From Rhododendron vialii (Eukaryota > Streptophyta > Magnoliopsida > Ericales > Ericaceae), in the NCBI RefSeq assembly GCF_030253575.1, contig NC_080568.1:1195501-1259500 (forward strand): a DNA stretch of 64,000 bases. Direction: 5' to 3'. A program made the position numbers and the translations under genes. Shown piece after piece: positions 1 through 10,480 of this stretch. A model generated the notes under the pieces. It was not told the DNA's origin. It searched no databases and saw nothing but the letters and a program-made list of their open reading frames with translations. How positions within the stretch are numbered: position 1 is the stretch's first letter; the number at the start of each line of letters is the position of its first letter.

Positions 1-203
1 TGAGAGATATGCATTGGGGTAATTGTTCCTTGCAAAATTATTTATGTTTTTGAGGATGGTGCATTGGTGTGAGGAGTCTGTTTTTCATGGCAAAACTTCT
101 ATTTCCTGGCAAAACTTCTATTTCCTGTTTCCGTACTATTCAAATTCTTTAGCTTGATGGACTTGTTTGGGATAACCTAGGAGTTGTGGTTGTCATGGAA
201 CAG

Positions 204-3200
204 GGGTGAATGTAATGGCTGGAGTTGGGATTTTGTCTACACCCTACGCATTGAAAGAAGCCGGCTGGGCAAGCTTGGTTGTGCTTCTTCTTTTTGCAGT
301 GGTTTGTTGTTATACAGCTTCGCTTATGAGACACTGCTTTGAGAGCAGAGAGGGCATCATAAGCTACCCGGATATTGGAGAAGCTGCATTTGGAAAATAT
401 GGGCGTCTTTTCGTATCTGTAAGTTGTTTTAGCTTTTGATTGCAGCTCGTAACTTGTTTTATAGGCCAGATGACATGTCAATCAGTCCATGAGAGCTTTA
501 GTGTCTTCGCTATCTAATTGTCCTATGAGCGCAAATTTAAATAAGTCAATTAAATTTTATAGATAAATCGGGTATGCATTTTACTGATATTATATGGGGA
601 TATTCATGTGTTTGTATGACTCCAAGCTGTCGTAGTAGGTGTTGATTACAATTGAAGGATGCCACTCTTTCATTATAGACTCACATTGCTCTACTTCTAT
701 CGACCATGATTTTGTACATTTTCCTTAACTCTTAATGCTTGGAAACTCATTCAAATAGGTTAGAAAAGCAGAGTGCAACGGTTAAAGTTTAATCCTTCCT
801 CCAACAGCCCAGCTCTTTTCCTATAGTCAGTTGAAAAACAGAAAAATAAAAAGGGAAAAAGTGAACAGATTGCTCTAGTAAGTTTAATCCTCTTTTTTCT
901 TGTTTTATAAGTTGCTCATATTATCTTCCTCTTGGATATTGGCGCAGATTGTTCTGTACTCGGAGTTATATGTAAGTGGACCATTGATTGTTAGTCTTGT
1001 AATCACTTGGACTGTACTTTTCCTATTTCTGACATTTATAACCTGCCTGTGCAGACATATTGTGTGGAATTTATTACTTTGGAAGGGGATAATCTCGCTA
1101 GGCTATTTCCTGGTACGTCGTTGGATTGGGCTGGTTTTCAACTGGATTCCATGCACCTCTTTGGAATAATAACCGCCCTACTCGTTCTACCAACTGTTTG
1201 GTTGCGGGACCTCCGCGTCATATCATATCTTTCAGGTGCTTCATACCATCTGTACTTCTGTCCACTGCAGCAATCCGAGTTTAGATTGTCTTATATTTCT
1301 TGTACTTTATTTTTTTTATTTAAATTTCTTTTAGCTTTTGGTCAAAACAATTTACTCTTAAAAGTCCCAACACCTATTCCGCTCATCGAGAGTCGAGATG
1401 AGTAGGAGAAGTCGGAAATATTGACCAAAACAAAATTAAGTCGTTCAGTTTTAGACAGTCAAATAAAAACCTTTTTGATATGCATTTTGCCTGATTTTTT
1501 TTCGCCTTGCAGCTGGAGGGGTCGTCGCGACAGTAGTGATACTTCTTTGCTTGATTTTTGCTGGTACAGTGGATGGAATTGGATTTAATCAAAAGGGTGA
1601 AGTCGTAAACTGGAGCGGCATTCCTTTTGCCATTGGTGTATATGGGTTTTGCTATTCCGGGCATTCTGTATTCCCAAACATTTACCAATCCATGGCTGAT
1701 AAAAGAAAATTTACCAATGCACTTATAATATGGTATGGAACTACTTTCATCATGATATGGGCGTTTTAGTTTCACCTCTTCTAAATACCTTCTCTTTTTT
1801 AATGTGCAGCTTTCTTTTGTGTGTTATATTGTACGGGGGTGCTGCAATCCTTGGATTTCTCATGTTTGGTCAAGGCACGCTGTCGCAGATAACTTTGAAT
1901 ATGCCACCTCATACTGTAACCTCCAAAGTTGCGTTGTGGACAACAGTATGTATCAGATTTCCGTCGTCCCTCGCTATCTTTTTATATGCTTTTGTATGGG
2001 TCCATATATGTGTGTGCCACTAGAAGCATGGATATGGATATGCAGAAAATTATTATTGCTATCAAAGTAGGATAAAAAACACAGATGTTAATATCATGAA
2101 GAATTCGAAGGCAAGAGGTACTGAATATGAATTCATGACCTAAGCATACATGACAACTTTTACAGTGGCTCGACTTTTAGAACGTGTGCCTAGTGTGTCC
2201 CTGCGTACCCCCAACGTGACCTAGCATGTCCTTGTTGTGTATGATTGACAAACACATAAGGAAAACTGTACGGTAGGGCGTGGCTCAACTTTTAGAATTC
2301 CATTCTGACTTCTTAATGTGTTGAAGGATACCTAGTGTGTCCCCACGTGCCCCATACGTGACCTAGCGTGTTCCTAAGGTGTTGGATTAACAAAAAAATA
2401 ATGAAAAACCAGACTTGTATTTAGGAGTATCCGACACATGTCTGACAGTCTGAGTGGAGTGCTCTGTTGTGTCCATGGACATGAATATGTGAGACCTATA
2501 GATGTGTCCATGCTCTTGGTGGGGCGCTATCCATTATATTTTGTGCATAAAATGCCGCATGGGGAGGTTTTCAGATTTTTTGACTTTATGTCATCTCTAG
2601 CTGCACAGATGTTGCTTTTGGTCTGATCTTTTCTTTTGTTTGTGTGCAGGTGATCAACCCATTAACTAAATATCCTTTTCTAAATACTTCACTTGGGGAA
2701 AGTAAATATCATTTGTCTTTATCATGTTTTCCAACTGATTATGTATACTCTTGTTTTTGCTTCCTTGACAATGTACAAATATGCCTTGCTGATGAACCCA
2801 CTTGCAAGAAGTATAGAGGAACTGCTTCCTATCAGAGTCTCTAGTAGTTTCTGGTGTTTCATTCTCCTGAGGACAGCACTCGTCGTTTCTTCTGTTGGGG
2901 TTGCATTTATTATTCCTTTCTTCGGTATGTGATCTATACTTATGTTTGTTTGCTTTCCGTATCCATTATACAGTATAACAGTAAGAACCACCATATCTAT
3001 GGGGAGATGGCTCCACATGGATAAAGTGACTACCAATTTCTGGTCATGAAGTTTCCTGAGGAGATAAGGCAACCAAAGAAATTTCTCAATCTTTTTTGGG
3101 CCTTCCTGAAGAAAGAAAATTGTCTGCCAGCATAGTTCACTTGGATAATATTTGAGTTTAGCAGCACAAGTCATTGTGGTTCGTTGATTCTTGGGATAGT

Positions 3201-5723
3201 GAGCTCCCAGGGCAAGAAGCGATGCTCTCCTGTGGTGATCATGTTAAAAACGAAAAAAAAAGAGAGTGACTATGAAACAAAATCGGTGTCTACAGTATTC
3301 ACAGTCCACGGAGCAATACTGCGGTTAACCATGGGGATAGAGTGGCAAGAGTGCATTGCTTCTTAGTGTCGTAGTTGACATAAGGCGTTGAGTCAATCAC
3401 CGTAGTAAGAAAATGCGACCTTTTTGGCCTAGTTTAGTTGGTTGATGTTATAGTATTCAGCGATTTAAACGATGCGCCAGATTTCAGCTCAAGTGTAGCA
3501 AAGACAGATAATCACGTTTATGTGCAAAGTTTTCTTGAACTGATTGTAAGGTTTGTAAAGGTAATGGAAGTGTAATTCTTGTATGAAATGTAACACTATG
3601 ACAGTATCTCTTCTTTTATTGCATAACATGACCAACTTCTTAAATTCAACTTCATTCTTTTCGTTGCAGGTCTTGTGATGGCTTTAATTGGTTCTCTTCT
3701 CAGTGTACTAGTGGTAAGCATGAACCTTTGATTCTGTTTTAAATTGCATGTTTTAACTTATGTTGACTGTATACTTTGTGTGTAGACACATTGTCTTATT
3801 GATCTTAAATATAGGAGAGAATCTAGAATGGATTATCCCTAAATTTGTCAAGTAATCTGTGGAATATCTTGTGTAGGCCAAAAACATAATGATCATTTGC
3901 GTTTTACTTTGTTTGGTTTTGTGAATTGATTGATTCTGTTTGCCTCCCTAAATTTCCAGAAGAGGTCTCTTCGAGTATTGTAATGGCATAATCCTGGAAT
4001 ACTCGGATTGACTACTAATGTTGAGCTGCTTTGGTGGCGTTGTTTACTCTTGGATATTCAATAGAAACATCAGAGTAGTGTCATTGTTCTGGGGAGTTTT
4101 CTTTGGAAAATAGAGTTCAAAATCCTTAAGTCTTACCGTTTTGGTTAAAACTAAATTCAATTGAACTCAACAACCTAGTCTCAATTAGTTGGGGTCAGAA
4201 AACCTGCATACAGAAATTGGTTCATACCTATAGCCTTCGTTAAGGCTAATACAGTCATGAAACAATAAAAGTTTCTCATGATGTCCAGAAATCTTCTTAA
4301 TCCTTTGAATGAATTAGCTAGAGCCTAGAGTATTAAGGACGTCACAAGAAACTAAAAGAAGAGATACCTCGGAAACCTTGAAGATCTTTTAAATTCATAA
4401 AAGTCTCTCATGAATTCATCTGCTTTCCAATCCATAAGCTTTCCTGTTACCTATCAGATGCTAGGTCGGTTTAAAAAAGAAACTTAGTTGCTTACGCATT
4501 GTGCATTGTAGTTATGCAAAAGGAAAACATTAGGGATGGTCTGGATGGATAAAGGGCAACCAGATGGTGTCCTAATGGCCTTGATAACAGTTTTACTTCA
4601 CTTGAGAATCTTGAGATAATTCTTGTGACACTTTGTTTAATAGACAGCAGGGTTGTCAGAAATTTGAACCTGTTTAAATAAGAAAAAAAGTTGTAGTTAA
4701 AGGAGAGGAAAAAAACAGTCTTGAAGACAAATAATTTAACCTTGGTACTATGTTAACTTCATGTTTTCGGTGCATAATGCATTTGTTGTTTGGATAACAT
4801 CGCAGTTGTCAAATGGAAAATCTTAATGATGAACTGAGTTCTAATAGGAGAATGTGAAAGCCAAGACAAAAACAAAGTGATGTATTTAGACCTTCTAAAT
4901 ATTGTACATCATCGCCAACTTCTCTTGATGTCAGTGTTGTCTTTGGGATTTTGTTTTTTTTTTTTTTTTCCGATCAGCGTCTTTGGTTCATTTTTTTTTT
5001 CTAGTTTGTTTAGGTATATACATGTTTCTGTATGTGTTACTTATGCTGATCAAAGGTGCATTTTGGTGTGATTCAGGCAGTAATAATGCCAGCTTTATGT
5101 TTTATTCGAATTGTAAAGAAGCCGACAACAACTCAGGTAATGTACCTCAATGCACAATTCCAAATTTCCAATCCCTGCAAACTAAAACTCTCTCCGTCAA
5201 TGCAAGCAAACAAAATGAAAACTGACTGGTATTTGTACCGGAGAACTGCCACCTATCAGTGAAGATCATGTTGAAGGATTGAAAATTGGCTAATCAAAAC
5301 GGTTTTATTGTCTGAAAGCGTTTCTTGGATATAAAACATAATCTCTCCCAACGTTTTTTACACAAATTTCTCAATTTAAGAACTTGAAGGTTCAAAATTT
5401 TTTGCCGTGTTTTGTGATTTCCTCTTCCTCGAACAAGAAAAAGGCTCCCATAAAGAGAAATAAACACACAACAAGAACAGGAACAAGAACAAGGACAAGG
5501 ACAGGAACAAGAAAACGTTGCCGGTTGTTGTGTGTTATGACACATTTTTATTGTTCTCATGTTGCTTCGTTTGTGGTATTCATGTCCCTCTACCTTTGCT
5601 CTTTACTCGTTTCTGTTTTCACAAATGCAGGTTGTTCTGAGTACCGGAACAATTGTGTTGGGGGTCGTTAGTGCAACCCTGGGAACATATTCTTCGCTTT
5701 CGGAAATCGTGAAGAAGTACTAA
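204..5723 (+). CDS. AVT1: Vacuolar amino-acid transporter, AVT1-like (3' part)
   Basis: C-terminal 378 residues of an AAAP-superfamily amino-acid/proton transporter expected in the vacuolar membrane. Exons: 204-418, 948-971, 1055-1235, 1513-1732, 1810-1945, 2650-2669, 2779-2924, 3670-3713, 5077-5136, 5631-5723; the summed length closes in frame to a TAA stop. The family signature [16 protein letters not shown] sits at the start of the first visible exon. It is followed by repeated hydrophobic membrane segments, the GIGFN loop, the [12 protein letters not shown] motif and the terminal block ending [10 protein letters not shown]. The first visible exon enters with a split codon, so the N-terminus (cytosolic acidic tail and first helix) lies left of the window. 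The symbol gives the family; which AVT1 paralogue it is cannot be told. All junctions are GT-AG except the sixth intron (2670-2778). No stop or frameshift breaks it. Confidence 0.93.
2160..2530. repeat. Intronic dispersed repeat with GTGTCC/GACACATGTC motifs
   Basis: Inside the AVT1 intron (1946-2649), phrases such as 'cctagtgtgtccc' and 'gtgacctagc' occur twice (near 2190-2225 and 2330-2365). A GACACATGTC-like stretch lies near 2433. A related GTATC/ACACATGTCC phrase occurs near 37600 and 39650. It looks like an old interspersed repeat; the class is unknown. Confidence 0.35.
2670..2778 (+). other. Probable U12-type (minor spliceosome) intron in AVT1-like gene
   Basis: No GT donor fits between the codons for TNPLTK-like residues and the following YALLMNP block. 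The exon is instead followed directly by ATATCCTTTT, the U12 donor consensus. TTCCTTGAC, a near-perfect U12 branch-site match (consensus TTCCTTRAC), lies at 2761-2769. With the intron at 2670-2778 the frame closes and gives ...[10 protein letters not shown]. That makes it AT-AA, with about 10 nt from branch adenosine to acceptor. A terminal AC two bases upstream (2776) would break the frame. The donor and branch matches are direct observations; minor-spliceosome use is inferred. Confidence 0.7.
5468..5515 (+). repeat. Hexanucleotide minisatellite in last AVT1 intron
   Basis: About eight imperfect units of CAAGAA/CAGGAA/CAAGGA run through the last intron (5137-5630), about 115 bp upstream of the terminal exon. 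No coding role is seen. Confidence 0.7.
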
Positions 5724-6219
5724 GATGATCAAATACCGTAAATGCGTCAGCTATACGGGTGCTTCATTGGAACGTTATGGCCTGCACAGCGTTGTTTGAT
5801 TGCGTCTCTTTTTCTTCATCGATCTTGTTAATTTTCCTTTGAGAGAGTCTTTTTGGATGCTAAAAGTACCTTTTCTTAGTTTCATTCACAGAGAATGTGT
5901 TGAAAACATGGTCAAAGCTATTCAATTCCATTTGCCGGTTGTAGTGGTGGATTAGGTGTAAAGCCCTGGTCTCCTGCTAACCTAACTATCCATGTAGTCC
6001 CAGATAAAACCCAACTTACAGAATTTGTGTTCGTGAGAACCAGGATTGAGAGCGAGAGGGCAGAGAGGAAAAAAAAACAGAGTCGATCTCGCTTTTGTCC
6101 TTTGAATTAACAGAGGGGGCCGCGAATATTCAGGTGCTTGAGTTCAGATCAATTGCGTCACTCCCATGAATTTCCTAGGAAAGCTAAAACTCTTTTGCAA
6201 TCAGTATCGCTATATCAGG
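5724..6219 (+). other. AVT1 3' flank; no gene seen
   Basis: Presumed 3' UTR of the AVT1-like gene followed by unassigned DNA up to the F-box pseudogene remnants. No clear AATAAA signal directly after the stop and no ORF with recognisable content. Confidence 0.5.
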
Positions 6220-6553
6220 TTAGAGAAGAAAAGAAGAGTATTTTAGCAGAAAAAATAAATACACATGGAAGGAATTCAATGGGAGATTACAAAAGGAAAC
6301 ATTGAAAACATGCCTACAAGTCGACAGAAACAAATCAACGGGAGGAAATAATGACAAATTGGTTTTTGAAATTTTAGCGATATCATCTCTTCCTTCTTTA
6401 CCTTTCCTCTTATTGATTGTCTCCCAAGAAGGGAGACTTACCACGCGACGGATTGTTTTCCAGTTCTTCCGCCTCCCGGCTAAGGAAATGCAATCGCTAA
6501 AAAATGATCCATCGGGTTCTAGTAAGAGTGAATCCAAAAATTAGAGTAACCTA
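6220..6553 (-). pseudogene. 3'-UTR homology of the F-box pseudogene
   Basis: Reverse-strand sequence (GAxCCCGATGGATCATTTTT... GCGATTGCATTTCCTTAGC) matches DNA just after the micro-exon of the F-box fragment at 34376 and, more weakly, after 31459. All three F-box copies therefore share a 3' flank. The 105-residue frame here is an untranslated relic, not a gene. Confidence 0.65.
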
Positions 6554-8330
6554 CTACACATAAAAATCAAGGACCTGCAAAAATTGAATACCAATTGAAA
6601 AGCATCACTTAAACTATTGGTTTTGAGACACTAGTGCTGTTAAACAAGGTATCTTCCTCAAAAAAAGGCCATCACTTCGACTATTTTGGTTTTCAATTTA
6701 ATGATATGGGATAAAATCGGACTTCTCTTCTAGTGAAATTTTTTTGGTGGTCTTTTTTTTTTTTTTTTTTTTTTCACCAGCCTTTTCGCGGAGAAGAGTT
6801 TTCCCCTTCCTCACTGGAGTTGTCCGCTTCTTCTTTGGCGGATAACTCTCCCATCAGTATAACAGTGGTGACTCGAAGAGCCCAGATGACTCATACAATG
6901 GAGGAAATTCTGGACATCAGGCCCTTTCACTATCCAATCTTCCTCATGACCATAAGCAATAGGAAACTCTCCTCATATGAAGCTTCATAAAATATGGTAA
7001 TATTGATCAGCATAGTGCTTTAGCCGATGGTGTTCTTCCTAATCTCTACGCATTTCACCTTTCCACCCGATATGAATATTCCTTTGCGACATCTTATTGA
7101 GATCATACGCCAATAATCTTTTCTCATTCAATGAATAAAGAACTTCACCATTCTTTGTAAAGCACAATGGCCACAAGATCTTGTGCCAACTTAGGAAACA
7201 TCCAAAATTATCAGACATGATGGAAACACTAGTCCAAGACTCTCCCACACCATGTTCCTTCATCACCAACACCTCAATAAAATCAGCTTTAAACATATCA
7301 ATAAAATTGTAACCAGGTGCAACTTCAGAATTATAATCGTGTTCAACTTCATCGAGACATTATGGAAACACTAGTCCAAGACTCTCCCACGCCATGTTCC
7401 TTCATCACCAACACCTCAATAAAATCAGCTTTAAACATATCAATAAAATTGTAACCAGGTGCAACTTCAGAATTATAATCGTGTTCAACTTCATCGCTTG
7501 TATAAATAGGTTCAACTTTATCACCAGTTCCCTAGACACAGCGTGCCATACAAAGACATCCCTCTACAACTCCCAACCCCAGTATTTTACTCTTGTGTTT
7601 CCTATTGCTGGGTACTAGTGGCATTTGTAATTCTACAAATTCATCGGTAAGCGGATCGAAATACACAATCCTCCTGTCGGGTGAAGAGTCGATATTACGA
7701 TTTCCAAAGCGAGTGCTCACCCAGTGCAACTTTTCATTCTCACTACTGGTCCAGAATCCAATATCATTCCATTGTCCTCATTAGCGAAGCTGCAAGTCTT
7801 GGTAGTATTTTCTTTTTAAACTAACTACTGTGACTAATCCACGATGTACCATGACTGCCTTGTAATCATCAGAGTAGGGGTCATAACAGAGTCCAGATTC
7901 AGCAATAAAACAATATTTGAATGGCAAATCTATCTTAATCGAGAGCATTTTCGTGGATTGCCTAGTTGTAGGGTTCTACAAGTACAAAGTGGCAAAGCGG
8001 CTTACAAGCAACAAGCCATTGCACGAACCTAAGATCTTAACCCAATACCCAATACGAGGAGGTCGACTCCGTCATTGGTTTTGGAAGAAGAGCATTGCTT
8101 GACGAAGCTTCTCCGCCATTGACAGAGTACAAATAGCAAGATTTAAAGGCGATTCGAAGGCGCCTTAGGGACGAAGAAAGTGTGAATTTAGGATCGGAGA
8201 TTGAAGATCACCATACCTTTGAAACGCACTTGAATCGCAGCAGGGATTCGACTGGTAGACGCGAGAGGATTTCGATGACAATTTCTTCTGGAATGCTTCG
8301 AAGATGGCCATTAGAGCTGGGCGATTCCAT
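6554..8330 (-). pseudogene. Degenerate F-box/FBA gene (paralogue of 29492-31459)
   Basis: Reading leftwards, an ATG at 8330-8328 opens a 40-codon frame holding a clean F-box start (IPEEIVIEILSRLPVESLLR, then FKCVSKVW). It stops at TGA 8210-8208, where the intact relative has CGA (Arg), so this is a nonsense C-to-T change. Downstream homology continues with frameshifts: KILGSCNGLLL-like DNA near 8030-7990, the block FDPLTDEFVELQMP (7729-7532), the block DFIEVLVMKEHGVGESW (7296-7039), and a decayed tail near 6990-6890. The tiny terminal exon is still present at 6574-6554, after a TTTTTGCAG acceptor, and reads VLDFYV-stop. A 142-bp tandem duplication (7214-7497) further breaks the body. F-box proteins recruit substrates to SCF ubiquitin ligases; this copy cannot make a full protein. 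Confidence 0.88.
7214..7497. repeat. 142-bp tandem duplication inside the F-box pseudogene
   Basis: Copy 1 (7214-7355) and copy 2 (7356-7497) are almost identical; seen differences are 'gacatgatgg' versus 'gacattatgg' and 'cccacacc' versus 'cccacgcc'. Near-identity means the duplication is recent relative to the decay of the gene. Confidence 0.93.
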
Positions 8331-8527
8331 CAGAGAGTTGCGATTGTATCGCCTGTGTCTTTCTCTTCGATTTTCTATAGCTTTCTCGAGCCTTTTTTTA
8401 TTTTTTCTTCAATTGCTCTTATTAGGGTTTTTTTTTGGTTCGTGGGACTCGTAGTCCATGTATGAGCGGGAAGACTACCCTCCGAAATGTTCGTTATGCG
8501 TAGGCCCGGGTAAGATTTCCTCGTCAG

Positions 8528-8790
8528 TCTTAAGCAGGCAGTAAACGAGCTGAGTCGAGCTTTGTCGAGTTTGAGCTCGACGGCTTGTTTACTAAACGAG
8601 TCTAAAATTAGAGCTCGAGCTCGGCTCAAGACTTAATGAGCCAAGAGCTTAGTCATTTACTAAACGAGCCTCTTTAATCGAACCGAGCCTCTCTTAACGA
8701 GCCCAACTCCACTCGACTTGTTTACTAAATGAGCCGAGCCGAGCCAAACCGAGCTCGTGAGCTTCTCGATTTGTTTATGGCCCTAGTCTT
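8528..8790. repeat. GAGCCGAGC-type dispersed repeat, copy 1
   Basis: Interspersed element full of GAGCC/GAGCTCG words with the phrase 'tttactaaacgag' repeated three times. It has self-complementary blocks (gctcgagctcggc). Related copies lie at 19430-19640 (worn), 49428-49630, 50916-51143 and 52587-53130; a distant relative end is at 9480-9665. The most complete copy (50916-51143) is bounded by inverted ends. Confidence 0.75.
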
Positions 8791-9895
8791 AGGGGTGTTT
8801 CCACGAAAAATTTATGGGTGAAAACATAGGCGTTTTTATCATCTCGTTCACATTAATCAACAAGTTTTGGCATTTTAACTTCTTGTTCAACAATTTTTTC
8901 ACTTACATATCCCTCTACGACTTGTTCACCGTCGGAAAAACCAAACAACTTGATTGCAACAGAAATTTTCTCAAAGTTTATTCGCTAACGGAACACCTCC
9001 TAATGCAAGGTTTCTGGAGAGTCATGTAGTGAGTAGGTTGAGCTAATCTTTGTATTTTCTCTCCCTCTCCATAATCTTCTTCTGGTTCTCACTTTCGAGC
9101 TGACACTCATACTGTAATTCGTATTTTTCATTTCGTAGAGATCATTACGTGTTCGAGTTTTTTTCTCTTTTCTCATTGAGTTGTTGATTACACTACTACG
9201 GACTTGTTTGTTTAGAGGTCTCAAAATTCCATGCGCACGGTTCTACCTCCCCAAAACCTAGAATGAACAGGGTCTACGTGACTTTGTGTACGGTGTCCAA
9301 ATTTACGAAACTAATCCCGAGTATTGCATAAGTTAAAACACTACGGGCATGTACATATGTATCAGCCAAAGTTAAATTATACATTGACGATGTGTATATA
9401 ATTGTGATTATCGGATAAACAATTTCCTATTAGTACCAATTTCGCTTCCTTTTTTTATCTTATTGTATATGTGACACAGGGAAAGAATTGAAAGTTTAGA
9501 ACCGTGGATTAACCGTGAACCGAATCGCAAATCCACGGATTGATTTGGTTCAGTTCAGCCCGTAAGATTTTTGTCCGATCCCGGATTTCAATATATTTTG
9601 GAATTGAGATCAAGATCATTAAAGTAGGACACAACCGAATCAATCCGAACCATTTGCACCCCTAGTATCAACCAACCTGAGTAACACCGAAGTAATGTAC
9701 CAGCCCGCTCCTTAGGTTTGGGCCTTTCATCAAAACCAGGATAAATTACTGGCCAATCCAGGTAATTAGCTTATATTTTCAAGAACTTCAGCCCAATTTA
9801 AGAATGCACCATCAAGGAAAGGCTCGTACTTTCTTACCTAAACTTGCAAGTAAATAAAAATGGACAATATTAATTAATGGGCAATTTTTGGACTG
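8791..9895. other. Intergenic; no gene seen
   Basis: No recognisable coding sequence. Around 9480-9665 there is a remnant ending 'aaccatttgcacccctag', resembling the end of the GAGCCGAGC-type repeat family. Confidence 0.5.
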
Positions 9896-9905
9896 ACCGT
9901 AATTT

Positions 9906-10286
9906 CCGAAATGCTACTGGTACATATAATCTGTGCACAGATTTTGTGGTGGGGCCCACCATGGGTCCCACACAAATGATCCAAACCGTTTATTAAATGT
10001 AAAATATTTTTTCAAGGGTTCATATAAAAAATCAGCTCAATCTAATACCTATAGATGCTTGATATAATCATCTAATTTTTCATTATCCAGAAATCTGAAT
10101 GAAAATTTAGATAATTGGATCGAATACTTATAGGTATTAGATTGAGCTGATTTTTTACGGAGACTCTTGAAAAAATATTTTACATTTAATGAACGGCTTG
10201 AATCATTTGTGTGGAATCCGTGGTGGGTCCCACCACAAAATCTGTGCACAATCTATGCACAGATTATCTGTACCAGTAGCATGGTT
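9906..10286. mobile_element. Hairpin MITE with 10-bp target duplication, upstream of SPT5
   Basis: A 381-bp element whose two halves are inverted copies of each other (arms about 170 bp). The ends share ATGCTACTGGTACA and TAATCTGTGCA. It is flanked on both sides by the identical 10-mer ACCGTAATTT (9896-9905 and 10287-10296). Long inverted repeat, no coding capacity and a 10-bp target duplication point to a Mutator-type MITE. It ends about 195 bp before the SPT5 start codon, so it lies in the promoter or 5' UTR. Confidence 0.88.
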
Positions 10287-10480
10287 ACCGTAATTTATCC
10301 TCAAAAGCACCAGGCCCAGTCGATCTGTACGCCACTGTGCGTGCGTGGGAAAGAAAAGGCCGGTGCGCACAGACCTTGTGCACAGACCAGCACATACGCT
10401 CATGCACAACACGTACGATCACGCCTGTAAAAGCAAAACCCTATTGAAACGTAGCGATCGCGAACCCTTTGCCGTACAAC

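Noticed and set aside
6302-6544. 80-codon forward frame at 6302-6544
   Set aside because: It is the antisense of the F-box 3'-flank homology.
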